From positions 496,001 through 560,000 of the forward strand of contig JACKBL010000002.1 in the NCBI GenBank assembly GCA_020634515.1: a DNA stretch of 64,000 nucleotides, read 5' to 3'. Both the position numbers and the translations under genes were made by a program. The stretch comes from Ardenticatenales bacterium (GTDB lineage Bacteria; Chloroflexota; Anaerolineae; Promineifilales; Promineifilaceae). Of the stretch, positions 35,548 to 44,244 are shown piece after piece; positions within the stretch are counted from its first letter, which is position 1, and every line of letters starts with the position of its first letter. The notes under the pieces are model-generated. The model saw nothing but the letters and a program-made list of their open reading frames with translations, was not told the DNA's origin and searched no databases.

Positions 35548-35627
35548 AAACCCATATGTGGGGCAGACCCCGCGAAATCCGAAAGAGCCTTTTTATTGAC
35601 TGCTGCTCGTTTTGAGCGAATGCCGGC

Positions 35628-36479
35628 ATGAAAGAAACCAAACTGACAGCATCCCCACCTAGAAAAGCCCAGGCCAGTGGCCCACGCCGCATCTGGACGG
35701 AAGTGACCTTCGTGCGCCACCTGATCGCCGTGAACCTGGCGTCGGCGATGGAGTACCGCGTCTCCTTTATCACCCAGATTTTGGGTATGTTCCTCAATAA
35801 CGGCATCTACTTCATCTTTTGGTTGCTGTTCTTTGACAAGTTCGGCACGGTGCGCGGCTACAATATCCGCGAGATTTACCTGCTATTCGGCATGGTGGCT
35901 TTGGGGCATGGGTTGGGCGCGATGTTTGCCGGCAACATCGGCTCCGCCCTGGCACAAACCATTGCTCAGGGGCGGCTGGACTACTACCTGCCACTGCCGC
36001 GTAGCTTGCTGACGCACGTCATCTTTTCGCGCATGACGATTAGCGCCATCGGCGATGTCACTTTTGGTCTGTTTGCCTATCTGTTTACGGGGCGCTTCCA
36101 CCCCGTGGAGATGGTGTTGTTTTTGGTGTCGGCGGTGTTGGCTGCCGGCATTTTCGTCAGCTATGGCATTCTGGCCGGGTCACTCGCCTTCTTCATGGGC
36201 AACGCGCAGCAAATCAGTATGCAGGCCACCAATGCCATCATCACATTTGCCCTTTATCCCAACACCCTCTTTTCCGGCGCGACGCGGCTGCTCCTCTACA
36301 CCCTCATCCCCGCCGCGTTTGTGGGCGCGGTTCCCGTGACCATCGTCACCGAACGGAACGGGCTGTTGCTCCTGGGGTTGGCGGCGGGCGTCGTCTTCTT
36401 CGGCGCCCTGGCGACAGGCGTCTTCTACCTGGGGCTGCGCCGCTACGAATCCGGCAGCGCCATCAACGTCAACCTGTAG
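35628..36479 (+). CDS. ABC-2 type permease (second)
   Basis: The ATG at 35628 is embedded in a TGCCGGCA copy (35621-35628). The 283-residue protein has a polar N-terminus, then six hydrophobic helices with FFDKFGTVRGYNIREIYLLFG near 65 and FAGNIGSALAQTIAQGRLDYYL near 100, matching the second DUF990-type permease. It completes the exporter with the genes at 33599 and 34588. Its last 11 bases overlap the convergent YfcH-like gene. Confidence 0.82.
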   Translation: MKETKLTASPPRKAQASGPRRIWTEVTFVRHLIAVNLASAMEYRVSFITQILGMFLNNGIYFIFWLLFFDKFGTVRGYNIREIYLLFGMVALGHGLGAMFAGNIGSALAQTIAQGRLDYYLPLPRSLLTHVIFSRMTISAIGDVTFGLFAYLFTGRFHPVEMVLFLVSAVLAAGIFVSYGILAGSLAFFMGNAQQISMQATNAIITFALYPNTLFSGATRLLLYTLIPAAFVGAVPVTIVTERNGLLLLGLAAGVVFFGALATGVFYLGLRRYESGSAINVNL

Positions 36480-37425
36480 ATTGGCTCATTCCTGGCATCT
36501 GATTCAGTAAGCCGGCCATTGCCTGGTTGATGTCGGTGTGGTGGAATTGGAAGCCCGCCGCCAGCAGGCGTTCGGGCAGGGCGCGCTGGCCGGTGAGCAG
36601 GGTGTGCGCCAGTTCGCCTAATGTGAGTTGCAGGGCAAATGCCGGCAGCGGCAACCACGCCGGCCTTCCCAAAGCGCGCCCAATCGCCTGCCCAAACGCC
36701 TTGTTGCGCACCGGTTCCGGGGCGCACAGATTATACGCGCCGCTGGCCTCCTCCCGTGCCATCAAGAAACGAATCGCCCGCACCTCGTCCTCCATGTGAA
36801 TCCAGGGCATCCACTGTCGCCCGCTGCCCATGGGGCCGCCGACAAACAGGCGAAACGGCAGCGCGGTGCGTGGCAAAACGCCCCCCTCGTTGCTCAAGAC
36901 CAATCCCGTACGCAAGACCACCAGCCGCGTCCCATAATCGGTCACGCCGGCGCTGCTGGCCTCCCACTCCACGCACAATTCGGGCAGAAAGCCCGCGCCC
37001 GGCGGCGACGCTTCCGTCACGGCGCGTTCGTCGGTATGCACCTCGTAATACCCAACCGCCGATGCCTGCACCAGTAGCCGTGGTTTTTGCGCAGCGGCGG
37101 CAATCGCGGCGACGACGGCTTTGGCGGCGTTGAGGCGGCTGTCGCGCAGCAGTTGCTTGCGCGCGGCGGTCCATCGCTGGGGCAGCGCGCCATCTCCGGC
37201 AATGCCCGCGCCGGCCAGGTTGACGATGGCGTCCGCGCCATCGGCCAGGTGTCCCCAGCCGGCGGCGCTGCGGGCATCCCATTGAACGGGTTGGGCGGAT
37301 GCCGGCATTCCCGCCGCCTTAGCCGGATTCCGCGTCAACACAATCACCTCATGCCCATCATCCACCAAACTGCGCGTCAAGGCGCGCCCAATCAACCCCG
37401 TACCACCTGTGATAATCACTCGCAT
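36469..37425 (-). CDS. YfcH/SDR39U1-like epimerase family protein
   Basis: The start MRVIITGGTGLIGRALTRSL sits at 37425 and gives 318 residues. The Rossmann NAD(P) motif GGTGLIG is first, then VQWDARSAAGW, NLAGAGIAG near 78, WTAARKQLLRDSRLNAAKAV and QASAVGYYEV near 120 with the Tyr of the active site. The last ~45 residues (FALQLTLGELAHTLLTGQRA) are the family C-terminal domain (DUF1731). The usual annotation is TIGR01777 epimerase. The substrate is not established in the family. Confidence 0.85.
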   Translation of the reverse strand: MRVIITGGTGLIGRALTRSLVDDGHEVIVLTRNPAKAAGMPASAQPVQWDARSAAGWGHLADGADAIVNLAGAGIAGDGALPQRWTAARKQLLRDSRLNAAKAVVAAIAAAAQKPRLLVQASAVGYYEVHTDERAVTEASPPGAGFLPELCVEWEASSAGVTDYGTRLVVLRTGLVLSNEGGVLPRTALPFRLFVGGPMGSGRQWMPWIHMEDEVRAIRFLMAREEASGAYNLCAPEPVRNKAFGQAIGRALGRPAWLPLPAFALQLTLGELAHTLLTGQRALPERLLAAGFQFHHTDINQAMAGLLNQMPGMSQSTG

Positions 37426-37451
37426 CGTCTTTTCCCTCACATTCCCGATCT

Positions 37452-37940
37452 TCACGCTTCATCGGGGCACAAGAACGCGACGGCTACTTGATGTTCCGCC
37501 AGAATCTCGTGATAATCTCGCCAATCCGTATCAACGGCATTCAGAATAGGGGGATGTTCCGGGTGCGACCGCGCGACGGCGACAAATTTCCGGTCGGAAC
37601 GATCAAACCCGGCCAGCCGTGGGTCAATCGGAAATTCGACGAAATCATTTTCGTCTTCTCGGTCAGGAGCCAATGTGATTGGTACATGCCGGCAACGCAA
37701 CGGGTTTGCCTGATTGGTCAACACCCATTTTAGAAAAGCGTCTCCCACACCAGGCTGTCCTTCCGAGCGCAATTGCCGCGTATACTCGCGCAAAATGTGC
37801 CTGCCCTGGTCCAATACCAGGACATCCTCTCTTTGGATTGCCCGCAGGCGACGGATACAGATGAGAATGCAGTTGCGAGAAGCGGTCGTAGTGCGACCGT
37901 TAGCGACAACGGCTACATTGGTGTCTACGATGACGGGCAC
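37452..37940 (-). CDS. PIN-domain nuclease-like protein
   Basis: A GTG start follows the ATPase stop by one base (TAA-C-GTG). The 162-residue protein opens with VIVDTNVAVVANG, the first PIN Asp, and has FDRSDRKFVAVARSH near 115 with a central Asp-Asp-like site, and ILNAVDTDWRDY near 133 with the last acidic pair. PIN folds cut RNA in toxin-antitoxin and defence systems. No antitoxin of usual size is adjacent; the ATPase may hold it in check. The length is slightly above a typical VapC. Confidence 0.7.
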   Translation of the reverse strand: MPVIVDTNVAVVANGRTTTASRNCILICIRRLRAIQREDVLVLDQGRHILREYTRQLRSEGQPGVGDAFLKWVLTNQANPLRCRHVPITLAPDREDENDFVEFPIDPRLAGFDRSDRKFVAVARSHPEHPPILNAVDTDWRDYHEILAEHQVAVAFLCPDEA

Positions 37941-37941
37941 G

Positions 37942-39303
37942 TTAGGTCAACTCCATCTGCCGCTGTAACGCTGCTTCCGTCATTGCCGCAAGCTCCCCAA
38001 GCTCATCACCGAAGAAATTAACCGGCCAGTTGCGAATATTGCCATATGAATCCACATCAAGTTCTTGCAAACTTGACTGGCCCTTGTCCGAGATTCTCGT
38101 GAAATACAAGGCGGTCTGCTCTGGGAGGAGTTTTTCTTCCGCTATTCGTAGCTGCAAACGTCGCAAGAGGTGTTCGCTATGGCTTTCCAAAACGATCTGT
38201 ATGTCGCGTGTCTTAATGGCATCTATAAATACATCCGCGAGACCAGCCTGAACCGCCGGATGCAGGTGGATTTCAGGTTGTTCCAAGATGAGCGTGGCCC
38301 CTTTGGGGGCATAAAAGCATAGCACCAAAACAGGCAATATCTGTGAAACGCCAAAGCCCACGTCCGTTATCAAGACCTCTGGCGATATAGCTGTGCGACG
38401 CACGCGCACCTCATATTCTTTCCGGTTTTCGGCAATGGGTTTTAAGCCAAAGCTATGAATTAACCCTAACCGCTTGAGCCACATGGCCACGCATTCTTCA
38501 ACCGTCTGTTTGGGTCGTCCTCTCCCGCGATGAATGACTTTGCCAAAGCGGCGCGAGGCAAGAAGCGCCGGTACGGCTTGTTCCCCACGCGATCCGACAT
38601 CCGGTGGACGTTCTCCCGCCCACAAGTAGTGACGATTTGGATACTCTCGCAACGGTCCCAGGTAGAACAGTTCCTGCAATTGCTGTTCCAGAGACAGGAC
38701 AAGCTCTGAGAGAAATCCGGCGTTCTGATAGTAAGCGTTTACTTGATCAGGGAATCCATAGTTTCTTACGGGACGCGGCAGAGGCCATTTTCGCCCACGG
38801 GATCGCTTGAGTTCATAACCAGAAACGGTCAATTCGTAATCGTCTGTATTTCCGTCAGCTATTTGGCGCGCCATGCCAAATTGGTTCCCGTCAAATTGAT
38901 AGGTGAAGCGGTCTACTTGCGTCACTCCGTTGATGTTCCGTAGGACTGCTTCAAACTGGAGTTTGTTTATTTGGAAAAGCCTGACGTTTTTTCGCTCCGG
39001 ATCGGTGATGTGTAGCGGCGTTGTTAAGGTCCATTCCAGCGAGTACGCCAGGTCTTTTGCTTGATCATGGCCGTAGATCAGGTCGTGGAAAGTGCCTAAA
39101 TCAACATAAGAACGATCGTCACCGGTGTGCAGCACGCGCGAGCGGTCCGCCGATTCCGCCGTTTGCTTTAACATAAGGAGGAATTGCAGCAGGCTCGTCT
39201 TTCCAGAACTATTGGCCCCAAACAGACCCGTCAGGGGAGCCATGCGCATGCGCTCTGTATCTTTCCATGACTTGAAGTTTTGCAAATGCAAACGGGTTAT
39301 CAT
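37942..39303 (-). CDS. AAA ATPase (DUF3696-like) paired with PIN protein
   Basis: The start MITRLHLQNFKSWKD lies at 39303 after GGTGAGG and gives 453 residues. Walker A is FGANSSGKTSLLQFLLML near 28, Walker B is ATLILEQPEIHLHP near 360, and ESHSEHLLRRL is the H-loop. The end (FGDELGELAAMTEAAL) resembles DUF3696. It is an SMC/RecF-like ATPase that may sense DNA ends or phage products and control the PIN nuclease. That role is inference from gene pairing. The gene has a less biased codon use than its neighbours. Confidence 0.78.
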   Translation of the reverse strand: MITRLHLQNFKSWKDTERMRMAPLTGLFGANSSGKTSLLQFLLMLKQTAESADRSRVLHTGDDRSYVDLGTFHDLIYGHDQAKDLAYSLEWTLTTPLHITDPERKNVRLFQINKLQFEAVLRNINGVTQVDRFTYQFDGNQFGMARQIADGNTDDYELTVSGYELKRSRGRKWPLPRPVRNYGFPDQVNAYYQNAGFLSELVLSLEQQLQELFYLGPLREYPNRHYLWAGERPPDVGSRGEQAVPALLASRRFGKVIHRGRGRPKQTVEECVAMWLKRLGLIHSFGLKPIAENRKEYEVRVRRTAISPEVLITDVGFGVSQILPVLVLCFYAPKGATLILEQPEIHLHPAVQAGLADVFIDAIKTRDIQIVLESHSEHLLRRLQLRIAEEKLLPEQTALYFTRISDKGQSSLQELDVDSYGNIRNWPVNFFGDELGELAAMTEAALQRQMELT

Positions 39304-39401
39304 GATGGCCTCACCGTAATTGTTGCAGAGGAACCGATTGCCGTGTTCGTGCCGGCATTTTACCAGTTGTTCGCGGAGCAGGTCAATGAACTCGCGCGGC
39401 G

Positions 39402-40616
39402 TCATGGCGCGGGTGTGGGCGTCTTGTAGGGAGCCGTGACCAATTCCACCGTACTCACGCTGCCGGCATTGACCACCACCGCCGCCCGATACATTTCCCC
39501 CTGCACCGTCGCCCACACCTCATAGTTGCCCGGTCGCAAGTCGGCCAGGACGAAATTCTCCGCGAATCCCTCATCAGGATGGATGAGATGCTGCGGGTCA
39601 TCAAGGTAGGTCCAGGCCGTGAGCGTGTCGGTGATTCCATCCGTCTGTTGGATTTGCACGGGATGACCCTGCCAGGGACGTCCTTCGGGATCGAGCAGTC
39701 TTCCGGCGATCACCCCGCGGGTTTCTCCTGGCGATAACCATAGTAATGGATTGCGCGTGCCGGCAAAACTGTTCTCCCCCACGCGCAGTTCAAAATGCAG
39801 ATGCGGAACCACGGCCGCGCCGCCAATGCCCACCTCCGCCACCTGTTGCCCGCTCGTGACCCGGTCGCCCGGAGCCACGGAAATGTTCAGCACATGCCCA
39901 TAAAGCGCGTACAGTGGCTGCCCCCGCCACGTCTGGTCCAGTTGGATAATGACCAGGTGCCCGTACCAGTCGCAGCGCCAGCCAAATAAGGCCGCCTCGT
40001 CGGATTGGGCCACGATAACCGTGCCCGCGCCCACCGCCAGAACGGGTGTGCCCATGGGCTGCGCCATGTCGCTGCCGTTGTGCAGCAGGTAGCGCCCCAG
40101 ACCGTCATACCCATACGGCAAAATCTGGCTGGTGATCACCCGCCCTCCGCCGGGTAGTGGCTTCGCCAACCAAAAATGGCTCTCCGCCGCCGGATCGGGC
40201 GTTGGCCAGGGTCCGTTTGCCAGCCAGAAGTGGTTGTATTCCGGTTTGGTGGGGGCGGGATCGGGGCAGCGACGATTGACGGGGACGAGCGTGGGCAGCG
40301 GGGTTTGGGTGGCCGCTGGCGTTGGTGACGGCGTGGCTGTCGGCGTGGCTGTGGCGGTGGGGGAGGACGTGGGGGTGGGGGAAGATGCCGGCACAGCCGT
40401 CAGCGTGGGCACGGGCGTCGGAAGAACGGTGCGCGTGGCCGCCAATGGTTGGGCCGTAACGGAAGGCAGTGCCTTCGCTAAAGGCGACGTAACCACTTCC
40501 GGTTCAGTCACCCGCATTTCCGTCAATGTGCCCGGCCTTTGTGTGCCGCAACCCACCATCAACCATGTTGCCAGCAGAAATATGAACACCTTGACCCAGG
40601 TCTGTCTTTCTCTCAA
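39402..40616 (-). CDS. M23 family metallopeptidase, lipoprotein with Thr/Pro linker
   Basis: I chose TTG at 40616 because GAGAGG lies eight bases upstream and a lipoprotein signal follows at once (VKVFIFLLATWLMVGC, with the Cys as anchor); a longer ATG frame begins at 40661. A Thr/Pro/Ala-rich linker (~50-115) leads to the peptidase: LLHNGSDMAQPMGTPVLAV with metal His and Asp, and PHLHFELRVG near 275. A C-terminal beta-domain (~300-404) follows. It is expected to cut peptidoglycan cross-links or act as an activator outside the cell. Confidence 0.85.
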   Translation of the reverse strand: MRERQTWVKVFIFLLATWLMVGCGTQRPGTLTEMRVTEPEVVTSPLAKALPSVTAQPLAATRTVLPTPVPTLTAVPASSPTPTSSPTATATPTATPSPTPAATQTPLPTLVPVNRRCPDPAPTKPEYNHFWLANGPWPTPDPAAESHFWLAKPLPGGGRVITSQILPYGYDGLGRYLLHNGSDMAQPMGTPVLAVGAGTVIVAQSDEAALFGWRCDWYGHLVIIQLDQTWRGQPLYALYGHVLNISVAPGDRVTSGQQVAEVGIGGAAVVPHLHFELRVGENSFAGTRNPLLWLSPGETRGVIAGRLLDPEGRPWQGHPVQIQQTDGITDTLTAWTYLDDPQHLIHPDEGFAENFVLADLRPGNYEVWATVQGEMYRAAVVVNAGSVSTVELVTAPYKTPTPAP

Positions 40617-40772
40617 GTGCGCTACCTCTCGCGGGTTGAGTAATTGTCCCAAGGCAACCATTCAGTCGCTGGTCCAAGAGACTTTTCCAGAAGCGCGATT
40701 TCAAACCCCAAGCATCTCATTATTCCCGTCATTTAGGGCTGGCGATGAAATAAGATGTGCATTGCGTCGCCC

Positions 40773-40820
40773 GTTTGAAGGAGCGGTAAGGAAATGACTT
40801 CGTCATCTCATTACCGCTTC
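40773..40820. repeat. Dispersed hairpin, GGTAAGGAAA family
   Basis: GTTTGAAGGAGCGGTAAGGAA leads into an ATGACTTCGTCAT hairpin and a GCGGTAA/TTACCGC outer stem. A reverse-oriented relative at about 51975-52025 has ACAACTTCGTTGT in the same place, with paired changes on both arms. Confidence 0.6.
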
Positions 40821-41254
40821 CGGAAAGATGGGGGTGAATCGTTGCATCCCAGGCAAGATCGTTTCTATCCGCTTCCATTAGTGTTATAAAGCATACAAAA
40901 AACGGCTGCGACGTACCAGTATTGCCAAACCCGCCGAGTTGGCCGATAATCAGGGTAAACTAGTCGCCATTCACCATCTGTGCCAGACCGCAACCGGAAT
41001 GGCGGGGGAAAATGACCGGATTCTCACGATAGCACAGCCGACCAGGCTGCGGCGCGATACTCCCAACAGCCAACAGTCGACGGCCAGTGAAATCAGAACT
41101 GGCGACAGTCAGGCAGGACCATATGCAGAAAGAACCTGTCCGCCTGGACAGGCCCGTCAGCGATGCATGAAAAGGCTTCCGATAATCGCGGATTTGTAAC
41201 GGCTCAGGTACGACAGACTCTCTTCATTCGTGTGTGAAAAGAAACTTGCTTGTC

Positions 41255-41315
41255 GGTGCGGCACGCCGCAGGTGCGGCGCACCGCAGGTGCGGCGCACCA
41301 CAAGTGCGGCGCACC
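41255..41315. repeat. GGTGCGGCGCACC tandem hairpin repeat
   Basis: About three copies of a ~20-base unit built on GTGCGGCGCACC run in tandem (GCAGGTGCGGCGCACC, then CAAGTGCGGCGCACC). Each is self-complementary. Confidence 0.7.
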
Positions 41316-41420
41316 TCTGGTAGTTGAGCCGTTTCACGGATTTCGTTGATGATATGGATAGCTGCGTCATCCGTGTGCATTCATGCTTATCCGCATCCTA
41401 ATTTCATCCCGGAGAAAGAC

Positions 41421-42080
41421 ATGGCGAAACAGAACCCCGTAACAAAGAAGGAAGCTCAGAGCGCTAGCATGGAAACGGAAGGCGAACTGGCGCGATTGCA
41501 GGAAATTCTGTACGGTAATCAAGCGCGAGTCACGGATCGGCGTCTCAGTGACTTGGAGCAGCGTCTGGAAGCCGTGCGGCAGGAGTTGAGCGATAGCGTT
41601 AACGCCCGCTTTGGCAAGCTGGAAACAAGCACCCAGGAAAACCTGTCTAAAGCACGCAGGGCGCTCAGCGACGAAATCGAACGGCTAGGGCAGCGGCAAG
41701 GTGCCGACCTGGTTTCCACGCAGGGTGAGTTTAATGACCGCCTGACCAGGCAGGATCAGGCGCAAACGGCGCAGTTGCGCGCCGCGCAGCGTGAATTGAT
41801 GGACGCGATTGATGCGCTGCGGCAGGACCTGGTGGCGCAGATTCACGCAGCCAAGACGGAGTTGAGCGAGCGCCTTGAGCGCCTGGGGGCGGATCAGACC
41901 GGCCGCCTGCTCGCGGCGCAAAATGAGGCGCGGCAGCGGGACGAGGCGCTGCGGCAGGAAATGCTGGCGCTCTCCTCCTGGCTTGACGATAAGAAGACGT
42001 CCCGTCATGACCTGGGCAAGATGCTGATGGATATGGGGCAAAATCTGCGGGGGCTAAACGACGCGACGGAAAGTGAATAG
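41421..42080 (+). CDS. Coiled-coil protein, first gene of the GTPase operon
   Basis: GGAG at 41411-41414 sets ATG 41421 (MAKQNPVTKKEAQ), 219 residues. From about residue 20 to 195 the protein is almost all charged and glutamine-rich helix with heptad-like repeats (RLSDLEQRLEAVRQELSD, ERLERLGADQTGRLLAAQNE), similar to apolipoprotein-like or scaffold coiled coils. It has no membrane segment or enzyme motif. It is 26 bases upstream of the membrane protein with its own coiled coil, so the two may interact. Confidence 0.7.
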   Translation: MAKQNPVTKKEAQSASMETEGELARLQEILYGNQARVTDRRLSDLEQRLEAVRQELSDSVNARFGKLETSTQENLSKARRALSDEIERLGQRQGADLVSTQGEFNDRLTRQDQAQTAQLRAAQRELMDAIDALRQDLVAQIHAAKTELSERLERLGADQTGRLLAAQNEARQRDEALRQEMLALSSWLDDKKTSRHDLGKMLMDMGQNLRGLNDATESE

Positions 42081-42106
42081 CCGCCGCGCCGACGAGGGAT
42101 CTTTCC

Positions 42107-43705
42107 GTGCCGTTTGATCCACCAGAGAGCGATCAGCCATTGCCGTCTGATGACGAAATGGCCATTATCAAGTCGATTCTGCTTTCGGAGCAGCGATTGC
42201 AGATTGCTTCGCTGCGGCGGTTGTTGGCGGAACTCGAAGCGCGTGGCGAGGCGGCGCGGGTGGAATGGGGGGCGGAACTGGCGCAAGTTGCCGGCAAAAT
42301 CGCCACCGAACTGGAACGAGAACAGGCGGAGATCGACCAGCATCGGCAACGATTGGCAGCGCTGCGCGCCGCCCTCGAGGAACTGGCCCGCCTGGTTCCC
42401 CACAGCCCGGAAGAAACCGTTGCTCAAATCAAGCCGCTGATGGGCGAACTGGTCGGACAGGCCATTCACGAACGGCGCGATGAAATGGCCGAGGCGTTGG
42501 GGCCGGTCATGGGCGAGGCGATTCGTGTACAAATCCGCGACTCGCGCCAGGAGATGGTGGAATCCCTGTATCCCGTCATCGGCAGCACTATCCAACGTGC
42601 TCTGGCTGAATTCATGCTGGAGCTGCAGCGAAATTTCGATGCGCGCCTGAACAACACCTTTGGCCCGGAGGGGGTGTTGCGCCTGGCCTGGGCGCGGCTG
42701 CGCGGCGTGAATCCCGGCGTGCTGGCGCTGCGTCAAGCGATGCCCTTTCAACTGCGCGGCCTGTTTGTCATTCAGCACGGGTCCGGTTTGCTGATGGGGC
42801 AGCATGTGCCCGTCGCCGACGATATCACCGATGCTGACCTGATCAGTGGCATGTTGACGGCCATACGTGATTTCGTGCAGGATTCGTTTGGTCGTGGTGA
42901 CGAAGACGAGGAACTGGACGAGGTGCAATACGGTGATCAACGAATCATCATTGGTGATGGCCCGACTGTTTATGTGGCTGCCGTGCTGATGGGCGTTGAG
43001 CCGGAGGGGTTTCGCGCGCGCCTGCATGAACTGGTGGCCGAATTGCATGTTCGCCATGGTGCGGCGTTGCGTCGGTACATGGGTGATCCCGCGACAATGC
43101 CGGCATTAAAGCCCATGCTGGAAACCTTTCACACGACCCTGCCCGACGCCACCACCGTTGGCGCGCCTCCCCTCAGCCGCCAACAGCGGCTGGCACTGTT
43201 TGGTGGCGGCGTCATCCTCCTCCTCCTCCTCTTCGGAGCCTGTTTTTACCTATACTTCACGATCAAACTCTGGCCGTTTGCTTTTCCACAACCCACGCCA
43301 ACCCTGATGCCTTCCCCTACCGTCACGGTTACGCCTTCTCCCAACCCCACGGCGACGGCCACGACAACCACCACACCAACGGCGACCAACACGCCCACCT
43401 GGACCCCCACACCATCGCCGACTCCGACACCCACGCCCACCGCCACGGCTACCAGACGGCCCACCGCCACGCGGCCACCTTCCACCAACACCCCCGTTGT
43501 TTTAGTGACGACGGGCAATGTCTGGTCTCGCACGCAGCCGAGTTTGGATGCCCCTTTGTTTCGCGCCATTCCCGTGAACACGCCCGTGACGGTTCTGGAT
43601 CGCACCGAAAACTGGGCGCAACTGGAATGGTGGGACGTGGGACGTCAATGGCAGGGATGGGTTCCCGCGCAATGGTTCGGCGTGGTAACTCCCGCGATCC
43701 CGTAA
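42107..43705 (+). CDS. Membrane protein: coiled coil, longin-like domain, TM, SH3b
   Basis: A GTG start follows GAGGGA. Residues ~15-180 are helical and charged. Residues ~188-325 form a globular domain (LRGLFVIQHGSGLLMGQHV, TDADLISGMLTAIRDFVQDS, YGDQRIIIGDGPTVYVAAVL) whose hydrophobic/strand pattern resembles roadblock/longin domains that bind small GTPases. One membrane helix (365-387) is followed by a Thr/Pro linker (~395-465) and an SH3-like end (NVWSRTQPSLDAPL, ENWAQLEWWD) that may touch the cell wall. The next gene encodes a Ras-like GTPase, which strengthens the longin reading. That is inference. Confidence 0.75.
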   Translation: MPFDPPESDQPLPSDDEMAIIKSILLSEQRLQIASLRRLLAELEARGEAARVEWGAELAQVAGKIATELEREQAEIDQHRQRLAALRAALEELARLVPHSPEETVAQIKPLMGELVGQAIHERRDEMAEALGPVMGEAIRVQIRDSRQEMVESLYPVIGSTIQRALAEFMLELQRNFDARLNNTFGPEGVLRLAWARLRGVNPGVLALRQAMPFQLRGLFVIQHGSGLLMGQHVPVADDITDADLISGMLTAIRDFVQDSFGRGDEDEELDEVQYGDQRIIIGDGPTVYVAAVLMGVEPEGFRARLHELVAELHVRHGAALRRYMGDPATMPALKPMLETFHTTLPDATTVGAPPLSRQQRLALFGGGVILLLLLFGACFYLYFTIKLWPFAFPQPTPTLMPSPTVTVTPSPNPTATATTTTTPTATNTPTWTPTPSPTPTPTPTATATRRPTATRPPSTNTPVVLVTTGNVWSRTQPSLDAPLFRAIPVNTPVTVLDRTENWAQLEWWDVGRQWQGWVPAQWFGVVTPAIP

Positions 43706-43713
43706 TAAAGATC

Positions 43714-44244
43714 ATGAAAAATCACCAGATCGAGATGCGTTTGATCCAGAGAAAAGTCTGCCTGTTGGGAGAATATGCCGTCGGCAAGACCAGCATGGTG
43801 CGGCAATTTGTCGAAGGCCGCTTTGACGACAGGTATTTAAGTACAATTGGCGTGAAAATCTCGCGGAAGCACATGCACTGGCTCGATCAGCCTTATAACT
43901 TGATTATTTGGGACCTGGCTGATGGCGACACCTACCGTGATGCCACAAACTACCTGCGTGGTGCGGCAGGAGCGGTGGTTGTCTGCGACATCACACGGCA
44001 ACAAACGCTGTCTGCCGTATTCACCTACACGGCCTACTTGCGTGCCAGTTTGCCATCGGTTTCCATTGTTGTCGCCGTGAATAAGGCTGATCTGCAAGCG
44101 CAGCAGGCGATTGACGAATCGGACTTGCGGCGGATGGGAAGTGAACTGGCTGTTCCCTGGCTCAAGACCAGCGCCAAAACAGGTCTTGGCGTGGAAATGG
44201 CCTTTACGAATCTGGTACAGTTGATGGAGTCCGCGCTTACATGA
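43714..44244 (+). CDS. Ras-like small GTPase (Rab/MglA type)
   Basis: The start MKNHQIEMRLIQRKV at 43714 gives 176 residues. The G motifs are in order: GEYAVGKTS (G1), a Thr in STIGVKI (G2), WDLADGD (a degenerate DxxG, G3), VNKADL (G4) and TSAKTG (G5). It resembles Rab-like and prokaryotic Rup GTPases. The G3 sequence differs from canonical WDTAGQ, so hydrolysis may need a partner. It sits between the longin-like membrane protein and the histidine kinase; the kinase start overlaps its stop by four bases (ATGA). Confidence 0.87.
   Translation: MKNHQIEMRLIQRKVCLLGEYAVGKTSMVRQFVEGRFDDRYLSTIGVKISRKHMHWLDQPYNLIIWDLADGDTYRDATNYLRGAAGAVVVCDITRQQTLSAVFTYTAYLRASLPSVSIVVAVNKADLQAQQAIDESDLRRMGSELAVPWLKTSAKTGLGVEMAFTNLVQLMESALT

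Larger units (their letters stand above)
40617..41420. other. Long divergent spacer
   Basis: About 800 bases without a supported gene separate the M23 peptidase from the GTPase operon. It holds a dispersed hairpin (40773-40820) and a short GC-rich tandem repeat (41255-41315), listed separately. The middle (40830-41200) shows nothing I can name. Confidence 0.5.

Noticed and set aside
40830..41200. Possible RNA gene in the spacer before the GTPase operon
   Set aside because: I found no recognisable fold or motif of a known RNA family.
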